A DNA stretch of 64,000 nt from Flavobacterium urumqiense (GTDB lineage: Bacteria; Bacteroidota; Bacteroidia; Flavobacteriales; Flavobacteriaceae), in assembly GCF_900108015.1 (NCBI RefSeq), contig NZ_FNVP01000002.1, positions 310,001 through 374,000 on the forward strand, written 5' to 3'. Every line of letters begins with the position of its first letter. Positions within the stretch are counted from its first letter, which is position 1. Shown one piece after another: positions 37,515 to 46,514 of this stretch. The notes beneath the pieces are model-generated. The model was given only the letters and a program-made list of their open reading frames with translations. It ran no database searches and was not told the DNA's origin. A program made the position numbers and the translations under genes.

Positions 37515-38390
37515 ATGAGTTCTTCCTTTGATAAATTTCAAAAACGCAGGTTAATTTCTTCTTATTTTTCAGTAGTTCTAAGTATATTCTTGGTTTTATT
37601 TCTATTGGGAATGCTAGGGTTTTTTATTATAAATTCTAAAAAACTAGCCGACGATTTTAAAGAAAAAATTGCCATGACGGTATTTTTCAAAAACGAAGCG
37701 AATGACAGCATTCTAAAAGCTTTTGATGGGGAATTAAAAACAGCTCGTTTTGCAAAATCATATGTTTACGTAACTAAAGAAGCTGCTGCAAAGCAACATA
37801 CGGATATTATTGGTGAAGATTTCTTAGAATTTTTGGGTGAAAATCCATTGCAAAATTCCTTTGACATTCATTTAAAAGCAGATTATGTTGTTAAAGACAG
37901 TATCGCAAAAATTGAAAGTAGTTTACGCAAAAACGCTATGGTTTCGGATATCGTTTATGACAAACAATTAGTGAATTTGGTTAATGACAATATCAAAAAA
38001 GTAAGTATGTGGATTCTAATCGTTAGTGTTTTTCTAACTTTTATCGCCGTTTTATTAATTAATAGTTCTTTGCGTTTATCAATCCATTCTCACCGATTTA
38101 TTATCAAAACCATGCAAATGGTAGGTGCAACAAAATCATTTATCAGAAAACCATTTGTAATGCGAAGCTTAAAACTCGGTCTTTTGGGTGCTGGTTTGGC
38201 TATCATTGCGCTGATTGGTGTTTTGATTTATGTTCAAACAAATTTCCCGAATCTTGGCATTCTTGATGACAAACTACTTATTGGAATAGTATTATTCGGC
38301 GTTTTGGGAGTTGGAATTTTAATTACTTGGTTAAGTACTTATTTTGCGACACAACGTTTCCTGAATTTGAGAACAGACGACCTTTACTAA
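37515..38390 (+). CDS. ftsX: Cell division protein FtsX
   Basis: A 291-residue membrane protein of the FtsX permease family. TM1 (about 21-43) is followed by a periplasmic domain (about 45-160), then three membrane segments (about 170-190, 220-245, 255-275). Characteristic segments are MTVFFKNEAND and TMQMVGATKSFIRKPF. FtsX with FtsE activates cell-wall hydrolases at the septum; ftsE is not adjacent here. It heads the operon ftsX-DUF3098-uppP-truB. Confidence 0.92.
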   Translation: MSSSFDKFQKRRLISSYFSVVLSIFLVLFLLGMLGFFIINSKKLADDFKEKIAMTVFFKNEANDSILKAFDGELKTARFAKSYVYVTKEAAAKQHTDIIGEDFLEFLGENPLQNSFDIHLKADYVVKDSIAKIESSLRKNAMVSDIVYDKQLVNLVNDNIKKVSMWILIVSVFLTFIAVLLINSSLRLSIHSHRFIIKTMQMVGATKSFIRKPFVMRSLKLGLLGAGLAIIALIGVLIYVQTNFPNLGILDDKLLIGIVLFGVLGVGILITWLSTYFATQRFLNLRTDDLY

Positions 38391-38440
38391 TTTTAGATTG
38401 CAGATTAATGATTTTTGAATTCAGATTTTAAAAAAATAGC

Positions 38441-38683
38441 ATGAAAAATAACGAACAAAACCACGAATTCCTTTTTGAGAAAGTAAATTATAAAATTCTA
38501 TTAATCGGGATTGGAGTAATAGCACTTGGTTTTATACTCATGTCAGGCGGTGGAAGCGATGACCCAAAAGTATTTAGTGAAGCAATTTTTGATTTTAGAA
38601 GAATTCGTTTGGCTCCAACAACCGTTTTAATTGGTTTTGGAATCACCGTTTTTGCTATCCTTAAAAATCCAAAAAAAGCATAA
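38441..38683 (+). CDS. DUF3098 small membrane protein
   Basis: An 80-residue protein with two membrane helices (about 18-35 and 57-74), separated by GGGSDDPKVFSEAIFDFRRIRLAPT. This is the Bacteroidota DUF3098 family, regularly found between ftsX and uppP. Function unknown. The stop TAA is followed at once by the uppP ATG. Confidence 0.87.
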   Translation: MKNNEQNHEFLFEKVNYKILLIGIGVIALGFILMSGGGSDDPKVFSEAIFDFRRIRLAPTTVLIGFGITVFAILKNPKKA

Positions 38684-39484
38684 ATGAATACTTTACAAGC
38701 TGTTATTCTTGCCATTATTGAAGGAATTACTGAATTTTTACCCGTTTCTTCAACAGGCCACATGATTATCGCATCTTCTTTTTTTGGAATTGCTCACGAT
38801 GATTTTACGAAGCTTTTTACAATTGTCATTCAATTAGGAGCTATATTTTCAGTAGTGGTTTTATACTTTAAGCGATTTTTTCAATCATTCGATTTTTATT
38901 TCAAATTATTGGTGGCTTTTATTCCAGCAGTAGTTTTTGGATTGCTTTTCAGCAAAAAAATAGATGCTTTGCTAGAAAGCCCTGTCACTGTAGCTATTTC
39001 TCTTTTGATAGGAGGAATTATTTTATTAAAAGTTGATGATTGGTTTGCAGTTCCAGAAGTTTCTTCTCCTGTTAGCAAAGAAATTACTTATCTGCAAGCA
39101 TTCAAAATTGGAATGTTTCAATGCCTAGCGATGATTCCGGGCGTTTCACGAAGTGGAGCCAGTATTGTAGGCGGAATGTCTCAGAAACTATCTCGAACTA
39201 CTGCAGCAGAATTCTCCTTTTTTCTTGCTGTTCCAACGATGTTTGGCGCAACAACAAAAAAATGTTATGACTATTATAAAGACGGATATGTATTAACACA
39301 CGATCAAATCAACTTCCTTATAATCGGTAATATTGTGGCATTTGTAGTAGCACTTTTAGCTATAAAATCATTCATTGGTTTTTTAAGCCGAAAAGGTTTT
39401 AAACTATTTGGTTATTACCGAATCATAGCCGGGATTATATTATTGATAATCCACTTTTTCATTCATCCATTGACTATTATTTAA
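38684..39484 (+). CDS. uppP: Undecaprenyl-diphosphatase
   Basis: A 266-residue integral membrane phosphatase that recycles undecaprenyl diphosphate to the monophosphate lipid carrier for cell-wall synthesis. The two conserved blocks are [14 protein letters not shown] (13-26) and [14 protein letters not shown] in the second half. It starts directly after DUF3098 and its TAATG end overlaps the truB start by one base. Confidence 0.96.
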   Translation: MNTLQAVILAIIEGITEFLPVSSTGHMIIASSFFGIAHDDFTKLFTIVIQLGAIFSVVVLYFKRFFQSFDFYFKLLVAFIPAVVFGLLFSKKIDALLESPVTVAISLLIGGIILLKVDDWFAVPEVSSPVSKEITYLQAFKIGMFQCLAMIPGVSRSGASIVGGMSQKLSRTTAAEFSFFLAVPTMFGATTKKCYDYYKDGYVLTHDQINFLIIGNIVAFVVALLAIKSFIGFLSRKGFKLFGYYRIIAGIILLIIHFFIHPLTII

Positions 39485-40182
39485 TGACAACTGAAGATTT
39501 TTTAGAAGGACAAATTTTACTCATTGACAAACCTCTCAATTGGACTTCCTTTCAGGCGGTAAATAAAATGAAATGGGCTTTAATAACGAAACTGAATCTT
39601 CCAAAAAAATTTAAGATTGGTCATGCTGGAACTTTAGATCCGTTGGCAACCGGATTATTGTTAGTTTGTACCGGAAAATTCACCAAAAGAATTACTGAAC
39701 TTCAAGGTCAAGCCAAAGAATATACAGGAACTTTTCACATTGGAGCGACCACGCCTTCGTACGATTTAGAAACCGAAATCGATCAAACTTTCCCAACGGA
39801 ACATATTAATGACGCTTTGATTCACGAAACCGTGAAACAATTTTTGGGCGAAATTGACCAAAAACCACCTATTTATTCCGCAATAAAAAAAGATGGCGTA
39901 CGCTTGTACGAGCATGCCAGAGCTGGAGAAACAATTGAAATTGCGACGAGAAAAACAACGATTCACGAATTTGAAATTACCAGAATCGCACTTCCTGAAA
40001 TCGATTTCAGAGTGGTTTGCAGCAAAGGAACTTACATTCGTTCCCTAGCTTTTGATTTTGGCAAAGCCATGAATTCAGGTTCTCATTTAACCGTTTTACG
40101 CAGAACAAAAATCGGTGATTATGACGTAAAAAACGGTGTAGATGTTATTACTTTCGAAGGGAGTTTAGAATCAAATATTTAG
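39484..40182 (+). CDS. truB: tRNA pseudouridine-55 synthase
   Basis: A 232-residue pseudouridine synthase that modifies U55 in the T-loop of tRNAs. The catalytic aspartate is Asp52 in HAGTLDPLATGLLLV. IDKPLNWTSF at the start and CSKGTYIRSLAFDFG near the end are typical. Shorter than E. coli TruB because the C-terminal PUA domain is missing, as usual in Bacteroidota. Confidence 0.95.
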   Translation: MTTEDFLEGQILLIDKPLNWTSFQAVNKMKWALITKLNLPKKFKIGHAGTLDPLATGLLLVCTGKFTKRITELQGQAKEYTGTFHIGATTPSYDLETEIDQTFPTEHINDALIHETVKQFLGEIDQKPPIYSAIKKDGVRLYEHARAGETIEIATRKTTIHEFEITRIALPEIDFRVVCSKGTYIRSLAFDFGKAMNSGSHLTVLRRTKIGDYDVKNGVDVITFEGSLESNI

Positions 40183-40186
40183 TTTT

Positions 40187-40717
40187 TTGAGACTTTTAGG
40201 ATTCTTAACCGTTTTGTTCTTTTTTACTTTCTCCGTTTTTTCTCAAAATAAAAAATTCACTTACACACAATTTGACGTTACCGTTTCCATAAAAGGAAAT
40301 CCTGACAAAGATGAAGAAAATCCCTATACACACGAAAAAGGAACTTGGTTTCTACCTGACGGTCTGGGATCTAAGTTTGGATATGGAATCCATTACAAAA
40401 AATGGATTGGACTAGGAATCCATTCCGGAATTAACTGGGAATGGACCGACAAACTGGTTGTAGTTCCCGTTTTTGCAAATTTTAGATTGAGTCCACTCAT
40501 TGGTAACGACACCAGAATTACACTCCAACTTGGTTTAGGAAAAGCAATAGCTGTGGGGCGGGGAGGCTTAATGGGCGATTACAAAAAAATAAGCTTGGGC
40601 ATACAAAACGCTGATGATATAATCCTGTTTGTTGAATTAAACCATTATTCTTTCCCGATAAACAATCAAAGAGATTCTGGAAATATAAGTTTGGGACTTT
40701 CTTTAATTACTTTTTAA
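40187..40717 (+). CDS. Small secreted or outer-membrane protein following truB
   Basis: A 176-residue protein with a signal peptide (about 1-20, ending SVFSQ). The mature part alternates Gly/aromatic strands (GYGIHYKKWIGLGIHSGINW, VPVFANFRLSPLIGN) and ends SLGLSLITF with a terminal Phe. A small eight-strand outer-membrane barrel is likely. It starts with TTG at 40187, 4 bp after truB, so expression is coupled. No better start is present. No family recognised. Confidence 0.65.
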   Translation: MRLLGFLTVLFFFTFSVFSQNKKFTYTQFDVTVSIKGNPDKDEENPYTHEKGTWFLPDGLGSKFGYGIHYKKWIGLGIHSGINWEWTDKLVVVPVFANFRLSPLIGNDTRITLQLGLGKAIAVGRGGLMGDYKKISLGIQNADDIILFVELNHYSFPINNQRDSGNISLGLSLITF

Positions 40718-40723
40718 ATCTAA

Positions 40724-41329
40724 TTAGCGTTCCAAATCAAGCATCAAATTAATCAATTCTTCCTGAGTACTCAATCCTTTATCGTGCAAATACCATAATT
40801 GCAACTCATTTTTTGCAGTTTCATCAATAGCACCAAATTCCTTTTTATAATTTTTGATAAAGTCGGCTGCACCTTTTGGTCTAGGTCCCCAGTTCCCCAG
40901 AACATCTCCCGTTTCTTTATTAATGACAATTACTATTGGAATTGCTTTCGCTTTATTAGTTAAAAATAAGTTCATCAGATCTTCATTCTCATCCCGCAAA
41001 ACTATTTTTAATTCTATTTTACCAGACTCTTCAGCCATTTTATTGACAATAGGCACTATTTGAGCGGCATCACCACACCAACTTTCGGAAATAACTAACC
41101 AAATGTATTCTCCTTTTAAAGATTTTAATTTAAGACTATTTTCATCAGTTATTTTCATCGTTTTATTCAAACGATTCATTCGGGTTTCATTTAATGTGCT
41201 ATAATGTGTTAAATCTTCGGATTGCTCATTACCGGTTGATTTCCCCTCCAATAATAAGTCAGAAATTAGTTTTCTATATTCTGGATAGGAATGGCTGTTA
41301 AATAATGCTTTAGCTACAGAAGTTTTCAT
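40724..41329 (-). CDS. Thioredoxin-fold protein with single-Cys active site
   Basis: A 201-residue cytosolic protein; no signal peptide. The thioredoxin fold spans about 65-165, with ESWCGDAAQ (82-90) at the active site and cis-Pro in AIPIVIVINK (Pro131). The usual CxxC is reduced to one cysteine (CGDA), which rules out classical disulfide reduction. As I recall, the WCGDA type is conserved in this uncharacterised family. The N-terminal about 60 residues are helical. Role unknown. Confidence 0.75.
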   Translation of the reverse strand: MKTSVAKALFNSHSYPEYRKLISDLLLEGKSTGNEQSEDLTHYSTLNETRMNRLNKTMKITDENSLKLKSLKGEYIWLVISESWCGDAAQIVPIVNKMAEESGKIELKIVLRDENEDLMNLFLTNKAKAIPIVIVINKETGDVLGNWGPRPKGAADFIKNYKKEFGAIDETAKNELQLWYLHDKGLSTQEELINLMLDLER

Positions 41330-41434
41330 GTTGAATGATTTGTTTTCACAAAGTTACCATAAAAACGGGGTTTAAATATGACATATATCATCTTCAATTG
41401 GACAAAAAGAGTAATTTTATAACAAATAGTAAAG

Positions 41435-42214
41435 ATGGATTTGAAAACAAAATCGATAGGATTAGTACTTTCCGGCGGAGGTTCAAAAGGAATTGCCCAT
41501 GCTGGAGTCATTAAATTTTTGGAAGAAAAAAAAATTCATCCCTCTAGAATAGCTGGTACAAGTGCCGGATCCATTGTTGGTGCTATGTATGCCTGGGGTA
41601 AAACACCCGCAGAAATTCTTGAATTCTTTAAGTCTATCTATCTTTTTCACTGGAAACACATAACCTTCAAAAAAGCGGGTTTAATTGATTCGGAATCATT
41701 CAAAAGTTACTTTCATTCTATTTTCAAAGATGCCGTCTTGGGTGACTTAAAAATCCCCATTCAGATTACAGCAACGGATATGATTCAAGGAAAATTAAAA
41801 GTATTTGGTCCGGAAACAAAAATAATCGATGCCATTTTAGCGTCATCAGCATTTCCTGGAATATTGTCACCTTATGAAATTAACGGTAAAATATTTAGCG
41901 ATGGTGGTATACTAAATCATTTTCCAACTGATGTTTTGCAAGGACAATGTGAAACCGTAATTGGGGTTTACGTGAGTCCAATTCAAAAAATTGAAGCTAA
42001 AGATTTGAGTTCTATAAAAGCAGTAACTACCAGAGCATTTGATATCCTCTCGGCAAATTCAAATATGCATAAATTTAATATTTGCGATTGGGTCATAGAA
42101 CCAAAGGATTTGTGCCTTTACAGCACTTTTGAAACTAACAAAGTCAAGATGGATGCCATATTCAACATTGGCTATGAAGCCGCAAAAAAATCCTACGAAA
42201 AACTTAATTTATAA
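41435..42214 (+). CDS. Patatin-like phospholipase (RssA type)
   Basis: A 259-residue serine hydrolase. The oxyanion loop is GGGSKGIAHAGV (14-25), the nucleophile Ser43 in GTSAGS, and the dyad Asp156 in SDGG. It belongs to the short bacterial group of patatins (NTE/RssA-like). Predicted cytosolic; it releases acyl chains from lipids or lysolipids. It has its own upstream region and is divergent from the thioredoxin-fold gene. Confidence 0.9.
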   Translation: MDLKTKSIGLVLSGGGSKGIAHAGVIKFLEEKKIHPSRIAGTSAGSIVGAMYAWGKTPAEILEFFKSIYLFHWKHITFKKAGLIDSESFKSYFHSIFKDAVLGDLKIPIQITATDMIQGKLKVFGPETKIIDAILASSAFPGILSPYEINGKIFSDGGILNHFPTDVLQGQCETVIGVYVSPIQKIEAKDLSSIKAVTTRAFDILSANSNMHKFNICDWVIEPKDLCLYSTFETNKVKMDAIFNIGYEAAKKSYEKLNL

Positions 42215-42252
42215 AATTTAAGCAACACTTTTTTTAAAAAATAGAATATGCC

Positions 42253-42260
42253 TATATTTG
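42253..42260 (+). promoter_or_regulatory. -7 element for pyrH
   Basis: TATATTTG, an exact TAnnTTTG match, 22 bp before the ATG at 42283. Confidence 0.55.
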
Positions 42261-42282
42261 CACCAATCAACGCAACACAAAA

Positions 42283-42990
42283 ATGAAATACAAAAGAATT
42301 CTTCTAAAACTAAGTGGGGAAGCTTTAATGGGCGACTTGCAATACGGAATTGACCCAAAAAGACTAGCTGAATATGCTGATGAAATCAAGCAAATTCATG
42401 AAAAAGGTGTAGAAATAGCGATTGTAATAGGCGGTGGAAATATTTTTAGAGGAGTTGCCGGAGCAAGTGCAGGAATGGACAGAGTGCAAGGTGATTACAT
42501 GGGAATGCTGGCTACTGTCATTAATGGAATGGCTTTACAAGGCGCATTAGAAGATAAAGGCATGAAAACCCGTTTGCAAACCGCCTTAAAAATGGAATCA
42601 ATAGCGGAGCCATACATTAAAAGAAGAGCCGTTCGTCATCTCGAAAAAGGTAGAATTGTAATTTTTGGAGCAGGAACAGGAAATCCTTATTTCACCACGG
42701 ATACGGCAGCTGTTTTACGCGGTGTAGAAATTGATGCTGATGTTATTCTAAAAGGAACACGTGTCGATGGTGTTTACGATTGTGACCCGGAGAAAAACGC
42801 ATCGGCTGTGAAATTTGATTTCATCTCATTTGATGATGTCCTCAAAAAAGGATTGAATGTTATGGATACCACTGCATTCACATTAAGCCAAGAAAATAAA
42901 CTACCAATTGTAGTTTTTGACATGAACAAAATAGGAAATCTTTTGAAAATCTGCGAAGGAGTAAACATAGGAACCGTAGTAAACATATAA
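42283..42990 (+). CDS. pyrH: UMP kinase
   Basis: A 235-residue bacterial-type UMP kinase of the amino-acid-kinase fold, making UDP from [13 protein letters not shown] at the N-terminus, GGGNIFRG, and [17 protein letters not shown] are the nucleotide and GTP-regulatory motifs. [13 protein letters not shown] is the ATP-binding end. It lies 81 bp before frr, the usual bacterial gene pair. Confidence 0.97.
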   Translation: MKYKRILLKLSGEALMGDLQYGIDPKRLAEYADEIKQIHEKGVEIAIVIGGGNIFRGVAGASAGMDRVQGDYMGMLATVINGMALQGALEDKGMKTRLQTALKMESIAEPYIKRRAVRHLEKGRIVIFGAGTGNPYFTTDTAAVLRGVEIDADVILKGTRVDGVYDCDPEKNASAVKFDFISFDDVLKKGLNVMDTTAFTLSQENKLPIVVFDMNKIGNLLKICEGVNIGTVVNI

Positions 42991-43071
42991 ATAGACAAAT
43001 TAGATTGTTTAGACTTTTAGATTGTCAGAAAGTCTAAAGATCTAAAATCTAATAATCCAACGATCTAAATT

Positions 43072-43635
43072 ATGACTGAAGAAATTGAATTTATATTAGA
43101 CAGCACCAAAGAATCAATGATAGGTTCTATTGCGCATTTAGAAAAAGAATTTTTGAATATTCGTGCAGGAAAAGCATCTCCAGCTATGCTAGGAAGTGTT
43201 TTTGTTGATTATTACGGATCAGCGACACCACTTTCTCAAGTATCAAAAATTAGTGTTCCTGATGCCAGAACGATTACGTTGCAACCTTTTGAAAAAAACA
43301 TGTTGCATCCTATCGAGAAAGCGATTATGATTGCCAATATTGGTTTTAATCCAATGAATAATGGCGATGTAATTATCATAAGCGTTCCTGCATTAACGGA
43401 GGAACGAAGACGCGATCTCGCTAAACAAGCTAAAGTGGAATCCGAAGACGCTAAAGTTGGTATTCGAAATGCTCGTAAAGATGCTAATACAGAGATTAAA
43501 AAATTAGAAAAAGAAGGAACATCCGAAGACATTTGTAAAAGCGCCGAGGAAGAAGTTCAAAACTTAACTAATAGTTACATCAAAAAAATAGATGAACTTC
43601 TTGTTCATAAAGAATCTGAAATCATGAAGATTTAA
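43072..43635 (+). CDS. frr: Ribosome recycling factor
   Basis: A 187-residue protein of the usual size that splits post-termination ribosomes together with EF-G. The helical domain I and small domain II are visible as LNIRAGKASPAMLG, VSVPALTEERRRDLAKQAK (here IISVPALTEERRRDL), and VGIRNARKDANTEIKKL. It is followed by a strong terminator. Confidence 0.97.
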   Translation: MTEEIEFILDSTKESMIGSIAHLEKEFLNIRAGKASPAMLGSVFVDYYGSATPLSQVSKISVPDARTITLQPFEKNMLHPIEKAIMIANIGFNPMNNGDVIIISVPALTEERRRDLAKQAKVESEDAKVGIRNARKDANTEIKKLEKEGTSEDICKSAEEEVQNLTNSYIKKIDELLVHKESEIMKI

Positions 43636-43652
43636 GTTTCTTAGAAATCTAT

Positions 43653-43692
43653 AAAAAAATCCGTCTTGTTAAAAATAACAAGACGGATTTTT
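43653..43692. terminator. Terminator between frr and SMR gene
   Basis: Arms AAAAAATCCGTCTTGTTA and TAACAAGACGGATTTTTT, nearly perfect. Flanking A/T-runs serve both converging genes. The core ATCCGTC...GACGGAT recurs in the terminator at 32992-33030. Confidence 0.92.
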
Positions 43693-43716
43693 TATTGTTT
43701 AAAAATGAAATACCTG

Positions 43717-44046
43717 TTAATGACTCGACACAAACTTAAGTCCAATAATGGAAGCTATTAAAGTAGTGATAAAGAAAACCCTCCAAAAATCAGCGGGCTC
43801 TTTAAAAATAAAAATCCCTACCAAAACAGTTCCTACCGCTCCTATTCCAGTCCAAACCGCATAAGCAGTTCCTATAGGCAAGGTCTGTGTGGCTTTATAA
43901 AGTAATATCATACTGATGATTAAACAAAGTAAAAAACCGCCCAGCCATATTGTAGCGGTTATTCCTGAACTTTCCTTGGCTTTGCCTAAACAAGTTGCAA
44001 AACCTACTTCGAAAAGGCCGCCAATAATTAATAAAATCCAGTTCAT
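43717..44046 (-). CDS. SMR family multidrug/guanidinium exporter
   Basis: A 109-residue protein with four membrane helices. The essential Glu13 lies in TM1 (GGLFEVGFATCL). AYAVWTGIGAVGTVLVG is the loop/TM3 segment of the Sug/Qac branch. WLGGFLLCLIISMILLYKA resembles the SugE (Gdx) group, so guanidinium export is plausible. It lies 2 bp after the antiporter gene and is probably cotranscribed with it. Confidence 0.88.
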   Translation of the reverse strand: MNWILLIIGGLFEVGFATCLGKAKESSGITATIWLGGFLLCLIISMILLYKATQTLPIGTAYAVWTGIGAVGTVLVGIFIFKEPADFWRVFFITTLIASIIGLKFVSSH

Positions 44047-44048
44047 TT

Positions 44049-46319
44049 TTAATGTTTTAAAATTAAGACGGATGGAACTTCACTTAACCAGTCACTTCTG
44101 GAATCTACCAGGACTTTCCAGCTTTCGAGACTAATTAACATTAAATTCTGCTTGTCTAAAAATTCTTTTTTGACACTTTCGCCCTCTATTAAACCTATAT
44201 TATCAGGATATTTTTGTTGCAAAGAATTTACGGCACTTTCCATCACAAAATTGGTGTTGACAAGTCCGTTTACATCCAAAATCCTGATTTTAGAATCGTT
44301 GTTATAAATTAATTTTTGCACATAATCAATCAGGAATGAATCTTCCGGACTGAAAATTGGAATAAAAACCTGGTTTACATTTTGCAATTCTTTGTCAATC
44401 AAAATCCCCAAAGGCATTTTAGTTTTAGCAATAATCTGTCTTGTTCTTTCATCGAATGGCGAATTTTCAAAAAGACCTTCTTTTCCGGTAAACTTATCAA
44501 TCAATCGATCTGGATTGATGATTCTGGTTGTGAAACCAATTACCTTCCCTAAGATAGTGCCCTCAAAAATTGATTTTCCTAAACCGACCAACAATAAATC
44601 ATAGTCACCTTGATTAGCAATATCAGCAATCTCCGTTTCTATGTCCATGGTAACTTTAAAAATAGTCGTGATGTCCTGATTTAATAATTGTGATTCTTCA
44701 ACAACAGGATAAAAACTATTTTTTTCTTTGTCTTCCATATTAAATTGATGCATTTCATCACTCAATGATAAATGCATCGCAGTAATACTTGACGATTCTT
44801 TTTGTTTTTTTATTAAACTATGTGCCAATCTCAAAAGTGACCTTCCTTTCTCGTTGTTTCCAAACGAAAGTAAAATTCTATACTTGTTGTGATTTAGCAT
44901 TACTTCTGAGTCATTTACATCCTTAGTCTTAAAAATATAGTTTATCAAGTCCAACGCCGGACCCGTCATAAAAGTGGTGACTAAAGCCATTATAACCATC
45001 ATAGTGAAAACTTCGGGTGTTAAAACTTTAAGCTCTAATCCTATGTTTAATACAATAAGTTCCATCAACCCTCTAGTATTCATCAACGCACCAATGGTCA
45101 AACTATCTCGCCAGTTCTGACCCACGAATTTGGCTGCCAAAGCGCTTCCAAAAAACTTACCAACAACCGCTACCAATATAATAAAACCGGTAATTTTCCA
45201 TAAATAAGGATCATTAATAAGACCAATTTCTGTTTTTAAACCTGTGAATACAAAAAACAACGGCAGTAAAAGTATCACCGACACGTCTTCTACTTTATCG
45301 ATAAATATGGTTCGGAATTTAGGAACATCCGGCATAATAGCACCCGCCATAAAGGCTCCAAATAATGCATGAATACCTATAACTTCAGTAGCATAAGACG
45401 AAAGTATAAGCACCAGAAAAAAGATAGCCACTACGGGTTTTATAATACTCTCTTTAGAACCGTATAAATCACCTATTCGCTTTAAAAATGGTTTAACGAT
45501 AAACAGCATAGCAATAACATAAAGTACTGCCAGCATAATAATATATAATGAACTAACGAAAGTTCCCGCCTTTACAATCGCAATTACCACTGCAAGCATA
45601 CACCAGGCAGTAATGTCATCCGCGGCGGCACAAGTAATTACAATAGCGCCTAACCTGGTTTTATGAATACCTCTTTCCTGAACTATTCTTGCCAAAACTG
45701 GAAAAGCGGTTATACTCATGGCGATTCCCATAAACAAACTAAAAGAAAGGAATTTTACACCTTCGGGAGCAAATCTATTGTATACAAAATAAGCTAACCC
45801 AATTCCCAGAGCAAACGGAATAACAATGCTGGCATGGCTTATAACTACAGCTTCATTTGCTTTATTCTTCAACACTTTTAAATCGAGTTCCATACCTATT
45901 ACAAACATAAATAGTATCAATCCTATCTGACTCAAAAATTTCAAATTTCCTAAAGATTCTACAGGAAACAAGGCTGCCGAAAATTCAGGAAAATACATTC
46001 CCAATAAAGAGGGCCCGAGAACAATTCCTGCAATAATCTCCCCTATTACGGAAGGTTGTCCTATTTTTTTAAAAACCCAGCCAAAAAAACGCGCTACCAG
46101 AATAATAGTTACGATTTGTGCTAACAAAATCGCTAATGGATCTTGAAAATTATGTTGCATAGAAGCGATAAAATCATTCCACGAACCATTCTCAACCCCA
46201 GAAACTGCAATTTTTTTACTTCCTTCTAAGTACTTTCCTTTTTTAATAATCCAATAGATTAAAGCGGTGAAACCTCCAGTTACGCCAAAATAAAATAATA
46301 GATTTTTATAATTTTTCAT
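44049..46319 (-). CDS. CPA2-type cation:proton antiporter with USP-like C-terminal domain
   Basis: A 756-residue protein. A first membrane helix and loop (about 1-60) precede a 12-helix exchanger domain (about 62-450). The ion-binding aspartates lie in CAAADDITAWCML, and the unwound helix region in GIAMSITAFPVLARI. A cytosolic part (about 475-756) with LLVGLGKSIFEG and repeated beta-alpha units resembles two universal-stress-protein folds. Likely exchanges Na+ or K+ for protons at the inner membrane. An ATG 18 codons upstream (46373) is possible, but MKNYKNLLF gives the expected N-terminus. Confidence 0.88.
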   Translation of the reverse strand: MKNYKNLLFYFGVTGGFTALIYWIIKKGKYLEGSKKIAVSGVENGSWNDFIASMQHNFQDPLAILLAQIVTIILVARFFGWVFKKIGQPSVIGEIIAGIVLGPSLLGMYFPEFSAALFPVESLGNLKFLSQIGLILFMFVIGMELDLKVLKNKANEAVVISHASIVIPFALGIGLAYFVYNRFAPEGVKFLSFSLFMGIAMSITAFPVLARIVQERGIHKTRLGAIVITCAAADDITAWCMLAVVIAIVKAGTFVSSLYIIMLAVLYVIAMLFIVKPFLKRIGDLYGSKESIIKPVVAIFFLVLILSSYATEVIGIHALFGAFMAGAIMPDVPKFRTIFIDKVEDVSVILLLPLFFVFTGLKTEIGLINDPYLWKITGFIILVAVVGKFFGSALAAKFVGQNWRDSLTIGALMNTRGLMELIVLNIGLELKVLTPEVFTMMVIMALVTTFMTGPALDLINYIFKTKDVNDSEVMLNHNKYRILLSFGNNEKGRSLLRLAHSLIKKQKESSSITAMHLSLSDEMHQFNMEDKEKNSFYPVVEESQLLNQDITTIFKVTMDIETEIADIANQGDYDLLLVGLGKSIFEGTILGKVIGFTTRIINPDRLIDKFTGKEGLFENSPFDERTRQIIAKTKMPLGILIDKELQNVNQVFIPIFSPEDSFLIDYVQKLIYNNDSKIRILDVNGLVNTNFVMESAVNSLQQKYPDNIGLIEGESVKKEFLDKQNLMLISLESWKVLVDSRSDWLSEVPSVLILKH

Positions 46320-46487
46320 ATATGTATTTAAATAGATATTCTCTTCTTTATAAAGCAAAGGTGAGAAAATCAAATGTATAATTTATATCCCACAATATTA
46401 TGGTATTGTAAAATAAAAAATACTCCGTTTTTCCTGCCAATAGCCCCAAAAATATCTTTTAATCTTTATAATTCATGTCAGTTTGAT

Positions 46488-46495
46488 TACATTTG
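46488..46495 (+). promoter_or_regulatory. -7 element for the MMPL exporter gene
   Basis: TACATTTG, an exact TAnnTTTG match, ends 19 bp before the ATG at 46515. It supports that start over an upstream ATG at 46374, which would lie before the promoter. Confidence 0.6.
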
Positions 46496-46514
46496 CATCC
46501 ATTTTAATTCATAT

